A stretch of 8,040 nucleotides of DNA from SHLJ01 sp041618535 (GCA_041618535.1 JBFKFP010000130.1:1-8040); one strand, 5' to 3'; counted from the first letter of the stretch, positions 1 to 7,764 are shown. Made by a program: numbers and translations. The notes: a model not told the origin generated them from the sequence alone.

Positions 1-3000
1 TCATCCTTCGTATTGGTGTAAGTATAAGTAGACATTGGGTAATATCCGGCAAGATCAGACCATGGCAGGGTAGATGTGTCATTTCTGGTAGGACTTATAG
101 CTAGGTCATCGAAATATTTTCCATTCACAAAAGCGGCATTTTCGGCAAGTTCCTGATTCATGATGTAGCGCAGCTGGTTGGGTGTTAAGGATGCATTCCA
201 TACACGTACCTCATCGATGTTACCATGGAAGTAATCGGTTGTACCTGTTTTACCGGCAGCTCCAACAAAGAAAGATTGATCAGTGGCAACAGGAGCCACA
301 GTATTCGCCGAGTTATCTGCTACACCATCGATATATAGTATTGCGGTTGTACCGTCAAAAGTTACAGCTACATGATGCCATTCATCGGTTGGAATAACAA
401 CAGAAGAAGTGACAGTTTGAATTGGACCAGCCGAATTTCGCCATCTCACATTCAATTTCCCGGTTCCGTCGATACGCATGTCATATCCTTCACTAAATCC
501 TGCATCTCGTTTGGAAAGAATGGATGAATTTGCTGAACCCGAACCACGGTTAATCCAGGCCGAAAGGGTGAACTCACTCGGATTGACATCCAGGTTGTCT
601 TCCATATCGATATAATCCAGGTTCGCGGGATCGAAGAATATAGACCTTTCGAATACTCGTTCAGGAGCCCATCCAAAGGTGATATATTCGGTTCCGTCGA
701 AGTCATATTTTGTACTCAGGGTGCCTCCGCTTTCGTTCATCACCCTGTAATCAGCGGTCGGGTCAAAGATCCCTGTTGCTGAAATAAACATGAGGTAACG
801 GCCATCAGGGGGTGTTGCGGTTCGCACAGCATTAGAAGGAATTGAAACCTCAACAGTCCCGATATCCCCACCATTCTCAACTACCTTCCAGATTCTTGGT
901 ATTGCTTCAAAGGTTACTTCTGTCACCAGACCTGCATCTCCAACACCGGTACTCATATCCACATTTACCGTCATTGCCGCGCCGTCCAGGCTCACCCCGT
1001 TATTTCCCCACATCAGGAACTCCCTGTCCATAAAAGTGTTGCTGTTAGAAGAAATATTTTCCTTGTTTGTGTTATAAATATCCGTAAGTCCAATGGTAAG
1101 AACGCCTTCTATAGGGCCCGTACCGTCTGTAGCGTTGTTTATGCTGCTCGATTGTTTTTGAAGCAGTCCCGACGCATCATCCCGGCCTATACCGGCTATG
1201 TCATAGTTGAATCCTGCGTTCACTGATTGATCCCATATCACGTTTCCGCTGGAATCCACATAATCCTGAGAGGTCCCGTTTACGCCCAGGGTGATGCCAT
1301 ATTTAACAGCAAGATAAGATTGCACCCGGTTTCTTGCCTGGGATAAATCGGTGTCAGTAAGGCGTGATTTGTAGGTTATCACCTCTGCCACGCGAGCATT
1401 TAATGAAGCCTCCCAGCCTTCGCTTCTGCCAAGCCACCATCTGCTGTCATTTGTATTCATATACTCTGCCAGGTCGTTCTGGGTGGTCTCAATGTCATTT
1501 GCATTGTAGAAGAGTTCCTGCTGTGTATTGGCTGGGTTGTTCCTGGCATTTATGATTCCTGCATTATCGTAGCTTGAGCCTGTCCCGATTTCCGCAACTG
1601 CATATCCATCAGAAGGATTTTCACCCGCGTTATAAGTATCGTGAGCGTAACAGATGATCTCCTGACTTACACGCCCGGTATAATCCCCAAATCCGATGCC
1701 GGTTGCATCGGTCGCATTAGTCACGACATTGGCGTCTGAGCAATACACATCCATGAATCCGAAATTGTTATTTATAGGAGTTTCGTCCGGGATAAGAACG
1801 ATAAAGATCTCTTCCGTGTAGAATCCGTAATCTCCCGTTATGAATTCGCGGGATGTATCATCGTATGAATAATCGCTGTCAACAGTATAAGTGTTGTATG
1901 AATTATTGAATTCTATTACCGGATTGAAGTTTATATTCTGTGCAGCATTGTCCCTGTATGTCGGCTCCTGTCCCGGGTACAGAACACGTGCGTCAGAACC
2001 TCGTCCCTGATCGCTCCAGCTTGACAGGCTTTGTCCGTCTGTGAGAGAGAGGCCATCGGTGGCTTTTAGCCATTGCGCCAAATCGGCAGTGACTCCGCCA
2101 GGCCCTTCTGTTGGCTCACTTCTATCGGTAAGTGTAAAGTTGTCTATAGCCATGTCGCTCCGTGATCCAGAGGCTCCGGTTATACCTTGAATTCGGATTT
2201 TAATAGTAGACCCGATATAACTGCTTAAATCAATGCTTATCGGGATCCATCCGGAATTGGGATTGCCCTGGACCTGAGCGCTGGCCGTGTATAGATTAGT
2301 AGGGTAGGTTAATCCGCTGTCGGTACTCAAATCGATATTTATGGTACCCATATGGCTACCATACATATGTATAAATACGGTCATTCTGGGGTTAGTAGTA
2401 CCTGAAAGCACAAAGCATGGTGAGATAAAATTGGCTGTGCTGCTTAAATTGCCATCGGCTTCGGTATACATATAATATGAGCCACTGTCCGCTACTGTTG
2501 GTCCTGTACTTGCAGAAGGGGTACCACCCGTTTGCCGGGTCCAGTCAAAATTATCGCCAGTATCCTGCGTCCAGAGGCCGGTGCCTGTTTCAAAGTCTTC
2601 CGAATATGGAAAACTGTTCACATATCCTCCGCAACTGTCAACCCCGGTACCCTGGATATCAAAATTATAAGGGTTCTCATCAGAATCGTCGTTGGCTATA
2701 GAGATGGTCGCAGTCCTCAAGCCAAGGGCACTCGGATTGAAGGTGATGTCGAAAGTTGTTGTCCCCCCGCCCAAGGAAACCGAATTCGAGGGAATAGCAG
2801 TCAGGCTAAAGTCGGCCGCATGAGCTCCGGAGATCACCACATAGGGCGATGCTCCTGTAAGGTTTAATGCTGCAGTTCCCGTATTGGTTATAGTAAACGT
2901 GTTGACCTGGGTTCCTGCTGTAATATCAACGCTTCCAAAATCAGTATCGTCAGTTGTTATCGGCGTGGTGTCGCCATCTGCAATGGAATTACCGTTCCCC

Positions 3001-3839
3001 ATCACATCCATTTCAGGAGCCGGAGTGGTAGCTGTTCCCTGAATATTGAAATTATAGGGATTCTCATCACTGTCGTCATTGACGATGGAGAAGGTTGCTG
3101 TTCTCAATCCCGTTGCACTCGGATTGAAAGTGATAACGAATGTCGTGCTGCCTCCCGATGATGAAACCGGTGAGCCCGGGGCTGCAGTTAATGAAAAATC
3201 TGCCGCGTTCGCGCCGGTTATCGAAGTGGCACCTAGGGTCAGGTCTGCAGACCCGCTATTGTTGATGGTAAAGGTATGAGCAACTGGGAACCCTATGGCT
3301 GTTATGCCAAAATCGGTATCATCTGCTACCGATGGTGTCGTATCTCCATCAGCAATTGAACTGCCGTTTCCTGTTATATCTATTTCGGGCACCGGAGTTA
3401 TTCCGGTGCCTTGTATAAAAAAGGAATAGGGAGAATTCGTTCCATTGGTGAATGTAATGGTTACGGTTGCTGTAATTAATCCTGGGCCACTCGGCGTAAA
3501 AGTTATGATATGATTGATAGGGGCATCATTCCCTTTTAAATTGCCAAGTGAAGCCGTGGATGGTGTAAAATCTGTAGAACCGGTAATCGTGACCGTTATC
3601 CCATTACAGGCATTGGCGGGACTACCGCCACTGGCCGTATTGTCAAGCACGAATGTATTCGAATTGTTATTTCCAATGAGTACGGAACCGAAATCTGTAC
3701 CATCGGTGGTTGTCGGAGTTACATCGCCACTTGTTATAGTGTTTCCGTTTCCAGTGACAGTCAGGGTTCCTTGGCCGTAACTTATCGTGGTAATAATAAG
3801 TAACATGCCTAAGCAAGTTAGTGTGTTAAAGTGTTTCAT
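1..3839 (-). CDS. Large exported multidomain protein: HYDIN-like repeats, MAM, DUF8202-type and LamG domains (3' end outside window)
   Basis: One frame stays open from the ATG at 3839-3837 to the window edge (1279 codons); the C-terminus is missing. Residues 1-22 form a signal peptide (Lys2, hydrophobic core about 10-19, probable cleavage after SYG). Residues 24-399 are three tandem choice-of-anchor D/HYDIN-like repeats. Residues 403-570 resemble a MAM domain (CGGYVNSFPYSEDFE, ending MAIDNFTLTD). Residues about 583-1060 start with WLKATDG...SWSDQG and include RVQSYLAVKYGITLG (838-852) and IAGIGRDD (881-888), marks of the Bacteroidota module I recall as DUF8202. Residues about 1065-1225 are a LamG/ConA-like domain with WHHVAVTFDG near 1154. 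These are adhesive or glycan-binding folds; no catalytic motif is visible. Inference: a secreted or cell-surface protein whose missing end probably carries a T9SS sorting domain. An imperfect -7 box (AAAGTTTG on the minus strand, 3870-3863) lies 23 bp upstream of the start. Ligand unknown. Confidence 0.9.
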   Translation of the reverse strand, partial: MKHFNTLTCLGMLLIITTISYGQGTLTVTGNGNTITSGDVTPTTTDGTDFGSVLIGNNNSNTFVLDNTASGGSPANACNGITVTITGSTDFTPSTASLGNLKGNDAPINHIITFTPSGPGLITATVTITFTNGTNSPYSFFIQGTGITPVPEIDITGNGSSIADGDTTPSVADDTDFGITAIGFPVAHTFTINNSGSADLTLGATSITGANAADFSLTAAPGSPVSSSGGSTTFVITFNPSATGLRTATFSIVNDDSDENPYNFNIQGTATTPAPEMDVMGNGNSIADGDTTPITTDDTDFGSVDITAGTQVNTFTITNTGTAALNLTGASPYVVISGAHAADFSLTAIPSNSVSLGGGTTTFDITFNPSALGLRTATISIANDDSDENPYNFDIQGTGVDSCGGYVNSFPYSEDFETGTGLWTQDTGDNFDWTRQTGGTPSASTGPTVADSGSYYMYTEADGNLSSTANFISPCFVLSGTTNPRMTVFIHMYGSHMGTINIDLSTDSGLTYPTNLYTASAQVQGNPNSGWIPISIDLSSYIGSTIKIRIQGITGASGSRSDMAIDNFTLTDRSEPTEGPGGVTADLAQWLKATDGLSLTDGQSLSSWSDQGRGSDARVLYPGQEPTYRDNAAQNINFNPVIEFNNSYNTYTVDSDYSYDDTSREFITGDYGFYTEEIFIVLIPDETPINNNFGFMDVYCSDANVVTNATDATGIGFGDYTGRVSQEIICYAHDTYNAGENPSDGYAVAEIGTGSSYDNAGIINARNNPANTQQELFYNANDIETTQNDLAEYMNTNDSRWWLGRSEGWEASLNARVAEVITYKSRLTDTDLSQARNRVQSYLAVKYGITLGVNGTSQDYVDSSGNVIWDQSVNAGFNYDIAGIGRDDASGLLQKQSSSINNATDGTGPIEGVLTIGLTDIYNTNKENISSNSNTFMDREFLMWGNNGVSLDGAAMTVNVDMSTGVGDAGLVTEVTFEAIPRIWKVVENGGDIGTVEVSIPSNAVRTATPPDGRYLMFISATGIFDPTADYRVMNESGGTLSTKYDFDGTEYITFGWAPERVFERSIFFDPANLDYIDMEDNLDVNPSEFTLSAWINRGSGSANSSILSKRDAGFSEGYDMRIDGTGKLNVRWRNSAGPIQTVTSSVVIPTDEWHHVAVTFDGTTAILYIDGVADNSANTVAPVATDQSFFVGAAGKTGTTDYFHGNIDEVRVWNASLTPNQLRYIMNQELAENAAFVNGKYFDDLAISPTRNDTSTLPWSDLAGYYPMSTYTYTNTKD
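2643..3389 (-). repeat. Two close tandem HYDIN-like repeat units within the large exported protein
   Basis: Residues 151-274 and 275-399 of the large protein are near copies of 124 and 125 residues. Both carry the pattern PE(I/M)D..GNG.SIADGDTTP, then DDTDFG, AADFSLTA, TFNPSA.GLRTAT and NDDSDENPYNF.IQGT. A third, more divergent unit precedes them (residues about 24-150). It keeps the GNGN...DFGS start and the PYSFFIQGTG end but lacks the AADFSL and DDSDENP segments. The synonymous positions of the two close units differ a lot, so the duplication is not recent. Such beta-sandwich repeats usually act as spacers or adhesive stalks. Confidence 0.85.
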
Positions 3840-3896
3840 GAGTGGTTAAGCCTGGTTAGGGACAAACTTTACCTTGATAAAGGGCTAAACGGGGTG

Positions 3897-3914
3897 TATA
3901 ACTTTTGAGTTATA
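3897..3914. other. 7-bp perfect inverted repeat between the two exported-protein genes
   Basis: TATAACT (3897-3903) and AGTTATA (3908-3914) are exact inverse complements around a 4-base TTTG/CAAA loop. The element lies 37 bp past the carboxypeptidase stop and 57 bp before the start of the large exported gene. It has no T-tract on the minus strand and only one G-C pair, so it is a poor intrinsic terminator; an operator or mRNA hairpin is possible. A smaller dyad, ATCCG-GCA-CGGAT (3921-3933), sits beside it. No function can be assigned. Confidence 0.3.
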
Positions 3915-3951
3915 TTCCACATCCGGCACGGATTATTTTACTGATAAATGA

Positions 3952-6645
3952 TTATTGTTTTATTAATCTCCTGACCATACTCTGACCCGTCTCCGAATCT
4001 GTCATCTCCAACAGGTAGGTTCCGGTTGAAAGAAGGTCAAGATTGTTTATTATTATTTTATTCTGATCTGTTGAAAATTGGATTTCCATATTACGACCTC
4101 TGATATCATACAGGGAAGCGCTCATCTCAGAGGCTTCAAATCCTGGAGGAAGATCGATTTCTATTAGCGTTGTAAACGGATTAGGATAAATTTTAAGGTC
4201 CGTTATCGAATTATCTTCCAAACCGAGGGTCTCTACCGTTACAGTCACCTGGATTGTGATCTGGTCACTGCCACACAGTGGGTCTGTGCTGGTGAGCACC
4301 ACATCATAGGTTCCTGAAGCGGCATAGGTGTATGCAGGATCGGCATCGGTTGAGGTTCCAAGTCCGTCACCGAAATCCCAACTGTAGGTATCAGCATCGG
4401 TCGAGGTATTTGTGAATGTTACCTCACCATTGTTAGCAGGATTTACCACATGAGAGAAATTGGCAACCGGCAGTGGGTCTACAGTCACTATAACTTCTTC
4501 CCTGGCACTCTTTATTGGAGAGATCTTCCAGTCATAGAAGAAATAATAATAATTTGTATCAAGGTTAGAATTCTTTATCGTGATTGTTCCGTTGCTGTAA
4601 GGGTAGTTTGTTCCGGCCGCTGTATTGTTTCTCCATAAATTGAATCCGGTAGACATTTCGGCACTCGCCAATCGCAGATCAGTTCCGACAGGAACGATAA
4701 AATCGAGGTCGATTTCCTGAATTCCTGCTGCTTCAACGATGATAACTCTTGAGTCGATCATGTTTCCTGAACTGTCCTGGAGTTGGATCTCGATTTCTCC
4801 TGCCTGCTGGGCATTGATCTCAACCGACTTTAAAAGTGCCGGCGAAGAATTGTCAAAGATCAAATAGCGATCCGTCTCTCCTCCCGCAAAGAAACCTCCG
4901 TTGGTTGTATTTCCGGTCTCACCAACATTTGGCCTTGATATTACCTGCTCCACAAAGTAGGAAGTAGTCGAGGTCAAATTCGGTGTAGTGTAGTTTGTTC
5001 CCGTAAATATTGGTGTATCGTCGTCCACATTCGCATACCAATTCAGGGTTCCTGTGCCGGAAGCACTCAGGTTTGCTGAATTATTTTCGCAGATTGTAGT
5101 ATCTGTGGCAGACGGATTAGCCGTTGTTGACACCATAGTTACATTTTGAACGGCCTGGGCGTTGTTGGTCACAGTAACAGGGATAGTCTGTGAGACATAA
5201 CCGGGGGCCTCGTAGGTGACGTTATAATTTCCGGCCTCGAGCAATCTGTAGTAATCGCCCAATTCAGGATCAGAGCTTACCCAGGTATTCAGGGTCATGT
5301 CATCATGGCCGCTGATATATACCTTTGCTTCCACTGCATTCCCCGATTCGTCAGTAACCGTTCCCTGAAGAGCATAATTAGCCTGCTTCATCAGGTCGAG
5401 AAAAGCTTGTTTATTCCATTCCCAGTGATTCGGCAATTCACTGCCGGGAAGAAATTTCACATCCGACAACTCAATTGTCAGCTCCTTTGAATGCCTGTAG
5501 AAATTCATATAGTCCTGCCTGCCTCCATAAACAACATACCACTGAGCTCCATTGGTCACTCCAGGGCTGGGATTGGTTCCAGAGTCATAATCTACGGTCA
5601 TGTAGGTAGGATCAACACCCGGGCTGTTATGCACATTATCGACATATTCAACCGAGATATATTCAAAATAATCATGATCAACATGTTGATTATAAGTATT
5701 GTCATAAGGGTAGTTTACCAACTCTACTCCACCATGGAAATTAGCTCCGAGAACAATATTACGCGAAGCTTCAAATTTCATAAAAGCCTCGGTCTCGGGC
5801 TCATAATGGTTGTTAGTGCTGTCGAAATGAAGTCGACTTGTATTTCCGCCGTTTCCATTTATCCGGCCAATATTCTGATTGTCAGGATAATTCCTGTTCA
5901 AATCCTGGTTATTGGCATTAGCCCTTTTAGGATTTGAAATAATATTTGAATTTCCGCCGTCATATGAGCCGTCCGGATTAGCATTCGGACATATAAAGAT
6001 CTCAAGGTTATTTACCAGGTTATCAACCTCGGTATCGCTTCCATAATTGGTCAGCAGATAATCGATTAACCGGATCATAAGGGGAAAACCCGCCAATTCG
6101 TCCCCATGCATGGTAGAGCTGTAGAAAAACTCGGGTTCTGCTTCGTCCGAGGACACATTGTCTGAAATTTTAAGAACGAATAAGGAACGGCCATTCACCG
6201 TGGTTCCTATGGTTTGTAATGAACAAATAGAAGGATAGGTGCTGGCGAAGTAGTTCATTTTAGCTACATACTCCGTATAGGTTGGATAGGCATCCCATGT
6301 GGTATCCCAGGCCTGGGTGCTCTTGGTAGATGCCGACATGTGCGGATCGAATTCAGGTTTGGATTCAATAACCTCGTAATCCAGTCCATATTGAAGGAAC
6401 TGGCTGAAGGTTAGGGGATTGGCATAAGCTTCAACTTGTAACTTTTTCTTATCTACATGCTTATGGCTAATCGATAAGAACTTGATTATTTCCTTGAACT
6501 GGGCTTGAGATTGTGCCTGAAAGGTGAAATTCACCTCACCATTTTCATCAAGGGATTGTATGGCTTTTTCATATTGCGATACCTGGCTGTAACCGGCAGA
6601 TATAGACACAATAAGAACAAGTAACGCGAGTAGTGTTCGGTTCAT
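3952..6645 (-). CDS. Secreted M14 zinc carboxypeptidase with T9SS type A sorting domain
   Basis: An 897-residue metallocarboxypeptidase predicted to remove C-terminal residues from peptides outside the cell or at its surface. Residues 1-20 form a signal peptide (cleavage near GYS/Q). Residues 21-110 form a possible propeptide-like region. The M14 domain spans about 115-422. Zinc ligands are H180 and E183 (HGDE) and H304 (NFHGG). Substrate-binding residues are R241, N250 and R251 (DLNRNYPD) and Y370; E392 (TIELSD) is the catalytic glutamate. D315 and Q377 fall at CPA positions 207 and 255, as in regulatory carboxypeptidases that prefer Lys/Arg. Residues 425-505 are a transthyretin-like domain, usual in subfamily M14B. 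An Ig-like domain (510-568), an unassigned beta-sandwich region (570-715) and a PKD domain (723-803, WDFGDG) follow. Residues 816-897 are a T9SS type A domain (LKIYPNPF, YDIRGR, STGTYLLEM, RRLIKQ). No clear promoter is visible upstream of the ATG. Confidence 0.95.
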   Translation of the reverse strand: MNRTLLALLVLIVSISAGYSQVSQYEKAIQSLDENGEVNFTFQAQSQAQFKEIIKFLSISHKHVDKKKLQVEAYANPLTFSQFLQYGLDYEVIESKPEFDPHMSASTKSTQAWDTTWDAYPTYTEYVAKMNYFASTYPSICSLQTIGTTVNGRSLFVLKISDNVSSDEAEPEFFYSSTMHGDELAGFPLMIRLIDYLLTNYGSDTEVDNLVNNLEIFICPNANPDGSYDGGNSNIISNPKRANANNQDLNRNYPDNQNIGRINGNGGNTSRLHFDSTNNHYEPETEAFMKFEASRNIVLGANFHGGVELVNYPYDNTYNQHVDHDYFEYISVEYVDNVHNSPGVDPTYMTVDYDSGTNPSPGVTNGAQWYVVYGGRQDYMNFYRHSKELTIELSDVKFLPGSELPNHWEWNKQAFLDLMKQANYALQGTVTDESGNAVEAKVYISGHDDMTLNTWVSSDPELGDYYRLLEAGNYNVTYEAPGYVSQTIPVTVTNNAQAVQNVTMVSTTANPSATDTTICENNSANLSASGTGTLNWYANVDDDTPIFTGTNYTTPNLTSTTSYFVEQVISRPNVGETGNTTNGGFFAGGETDRYLIFDNSSPALLKSVEINAQQAGEIEIQLQDSSGNMIDSRVIIVEAAGIQEIDLDFIVPVGTDLRLASAEMSTGFNLWRNNTAAGTNYPYSNGTITIKNSNLDTNYYYFFYDWKISPIKSAREEVIVTVDPLPVANFSHVVNPANNGEVTFTNTSTDADTYSWDFGDGLGTSTDADPAYTYAASGTYDVVLTSTDPLCGSDQITIQVTVTVETLGLEDNSITDLKIYPNPFTTLIEIDLPPGFEASEMSASLYDIRGRNMEIQFSTDQNKIIINNLDLLSTGTYLLEMTDSETGQSMVRRLIKQ

Positions 6646-7025
6646 TAGATTTGGGCTTTTAATTAAAATATCGGTATTAAACCGCGGCCAATATAGTATT
6701 TTTCACACAAAAACATCTTTAAAGAGCAAAAAAAATCGATGAAATACACCTTTTATTAACATATAGTAGTTTTTTCCTACCATTAAGAGAGTTTAGTAAG
6801 AAAAAATCCCAAGACCGATAATATTCGGGTTAGCACAGAATGATTTGTTCTTAAGACCAAAATGAATTTTGCCTTGAATTAATTCGGGTATAAAGGGTGT
6901 TATCCCGGAATTACCATTGATTATCACTGAATTTTTAAGTTGGATAAACCGTGGCAACCCAATTAAAGGAGCGGTAAAGATTTTCCTGAGGTAATTCTAA
7001 AAGGGCAGAATTTTCATAAACAATT
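6646..7025. other. AT-rich intergenic stretch with no intact gene
   Basis: This region lies between the carboxypeptidase start and the tRNA/terminator block. I see no complete gene. It must contain the carboxypeptidase promoter, but no full TTTG-N19-TAnnTTTG match is present. The nearest -7 candidate is TATATTGG on the minus strand (6695-6688), one mismatch from the consensus and without a correctly spaced -33 box. The only coding-like signal is the interrupted frame at 6793-7017, listed separately. Confidence 0.6.
6793..7017 (-). pseudogene. Possible relic of a small gene, interrupted by an in-frame TAG
   Basis: On the minus strand an ATG at 7017-7015 opens six codons (MKILPF) and then meets a TAG at 6999-6997. 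The same frame then stays open for 67 codons to a TAA at 6795-6793. The downstream peptide begins NYLRKIFTAPLIG, has the middle part ITPFIPELIQGKIHFGLKN, and ends NIIGLGIFSY. It has no internal methionine, so it is unlikely to be an intact gene with a later start. The GKIHFG stretch is faintly like hexapeptide-repeat acyltransferases, but that is too weak to name a family. Chance openness in AT-rich DNA is a serious alternative. Confidence 0.18.
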
Positions 7026-7058
7026 AAACCTGTGTATTCTCATTAATCGATCAGGTTT
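7026..7058. repeat. Hairpin sharing its stem sequence with the tRNA terminator
   Basis: AAACCTG (7026-7032) and CAGGTTT (7052-7058) form a perfect 7-bp stem with a 19-base loop. The same two stem sequences form the terminator hairpin about 80 bp to the right. This copy has only a short T-rich tail on the plus strand (TTTTATT) and none on the minus strand. It may be a decayed second terminator or a remnant of a lost neighbouring gene; function unknown. Confidence 0.4.
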
Positions 7059-7103
7059 TATTCGTCATTATAATTCTACGGGAAAGCTTGAAATCGTGCG
7101 CAT

Positions 7104-7133
7104 AAAAAAACCTGGTACTTACGTAACAGGTTT
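7104..7133 (-). terminator. Intrinsic terminator of tRNA-Met
   Basis: On the minus strand, 11 bases past the tRNA 3' end, AAACCTG (7133-7127) pairs with CAGGTTT (7114-7108). An inner TAC/GTA pairing extends the stem, and an uninterrupted run of seven T (7110-7104) includes the last three stem bases. Position and strand fit termination of the tRNA transcript. Confidence 0.8.
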
Positions 7134-7144
7134 ACTTTTTAATG

Positions 7145-7218
7145 TAGCGAGGACGAGACTTGAACTCGTGACCTCCGGGTTATGAATCCGACGCTCTAAC
7201 CACCTGAGCTACCTCGCC
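7145..7218 (-). tRNA. tRNA-Met (anticodon CAT), probably elongator
   Basis: The 74-nt minus-strand sequence folds as a full cloverleaf. The acceptor stem GGCGAGG/CCTCGCT has a G1-U72 wobble. The D arm is GCTC/GAGC, the anticodon loop is TTCATAA, and the T arm is ACGAG-TTCAAGT-CTCGT. The discriminator is A at 7145. CCA is not encoded (CAT follows), so it must be added enzymatically. The anticodon stem has GGA opposite CCC with an A31-C39 mismatch, not the three G-C pairs of initiator tRNA, so this is not the initiator. CAT is also the gene anticodon of lysidine-modified tRNA-Ile2; the overall sequence resembles Bacteroidota elongator tRNA-Met as I remember it. It has its own promoter and terminator. 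Confidence 0.92.
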
Positions 7219-7232
7219 GCTTTATAGGGCTG

Positions 7233-7263
7233 CAAATATAATAACTATATGATTCCAGTCAAA
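7233..7263 (-). promoter_or_regulatory. Bacteroidota-type promoter of tRNA-Met
   Basis: On the minus strand a -33 TTTG (7263-7260) is followed by exactly 19 bases and then TATATTTG (7240-7233). This matches the Bacteroidota primary sigma consensus TTTG-N19-TAnnTTTG at every defined base. The -7 box ends 14 bp before the tRNA 5' end, leaving a very short leader. Confidence 0.85.
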
Positions 7264-7346
7264 CTTGATCTTCCGAAAATATTTTTAATTTATTTTAAAA
7301 GTATACAATTAATGTATATATTACTTCAGAATTTTTTCAACCACCT

Positions 7347-7742
7347 ATGGATAACAAAGTAAAGTTTGAGCTGGAGTTTCCCATACACGCTTCCCCTCAA
7401 TTATTGTTTCAATATCTTTCAACACCATCAGGCCTGTCTGAATGGTTTGCAGATAATGTGAATTCAAGAGGCGAGCTTTTCACATTTATTTGGGATGATT
7501 CCGAAGAGAAGGCCAAACTGTTAACCAAGAAATCCGGAGAGCGGATAAAATTCAAATGGATGAATAACGGTGATGAGCAGGACAATTCCATTTATTTCGA
7601 ATTGCGTATCCAGGTTGACGAGATCACAAAAGATGTCTCCCTGATGGTAACCGATTTTGCTGAGGAAGACGAAATAGAAGAGGCTAAAATGCTCTGGGAG
7701 AACCAGATCTCTGACCTTAAACAGGTCCTGGGTTCAACCTGA
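7347..7742 (+). CDS. START-like domain (SRPBCC superfamily) protein
   Basis: A complete 131-residue cytoplasmic protein with no signal peptide or membrane segment. It begins with a beta strand (KFELEFPIHASP), then has a short helix with LLFQYLSTPSGLSEWFAD (residues about 19-36). A run of beta strands follows, including FTFIWDD near 46-52 and the ISYFELRIQ-like strand near 82-90. It ends in a long acidic helix (EEDEIEEAKMLWENQISDLKQVL). This is the helix-grip layout of START/AHSA1-like proteins, and the length is usual for the small Bacteroidota START-like family. The ligand and role are unknown. Family members are often found next to a class IV aminotransferase gene, as here. The ATG at 7347 is preceded by AT-rich sequence without a Shine-Dalgarno motif, as is common in this phylum. 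No good promoter match is visible. Confidence 0.88.
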   Translation: MDNKVKFELEFPIHASPQLLFQYLSTPSGLSEWFADNVNSRGELFTFIWDDSEEKAKLLTKKSGERIKFKWMNNGDEQDNSIYFELRIQVDEITKDVSLMVTDFAEEDEIEEAKMLWENQISDLKQVLGST

Positions 7743-7764
7743 TTCATGTCTTCTTTAATTGCCG

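Noticed and set aside
2643..3389. CRISPR array or short tandem repeat
   Set aside because: The repetition is about 370 bp per unit, coding and diverged at synonymous sites; it is a protein domain repeat.
2532..3780. Several plus-strand open frames (2532-2867, 3079-3279, 3514-3780)
   Set aside because: They are antisense to the HYDIN-like repeats. Two of them fall in matching places of the repeats, as expected for shadows of a repetitive coding sequence.
5520..5545. Missing catalytic tyrosine in the carboxypeptidase
   Set aside because: A first alignment put Asn381 at CPA Tyr248. Counting back from the GG pair and the catalytic Glu shows Tyr248 corresponds to Y370 (QWYVVYGG), which is present.
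5491..5937. 148-codon plus-strand open frame
   Set aside because: It lies wholly antisense to the M14 catalytic core, whose conserved zinc and active-site motifs prove the minus-strand frame; the antisense peptide has no recognisable features.
6997..6999. Programmed TAG read-through or recoding in the interrupted frame
   Set aside because: No supporting stem-loop signature or conserved product is seen; decay or chance is simpler.
7026..7218. tRNA-associated integration (att) site
   Set aside because: No repeat of the tRNA 3' end and no integrase or mobile gene is visible in the window.
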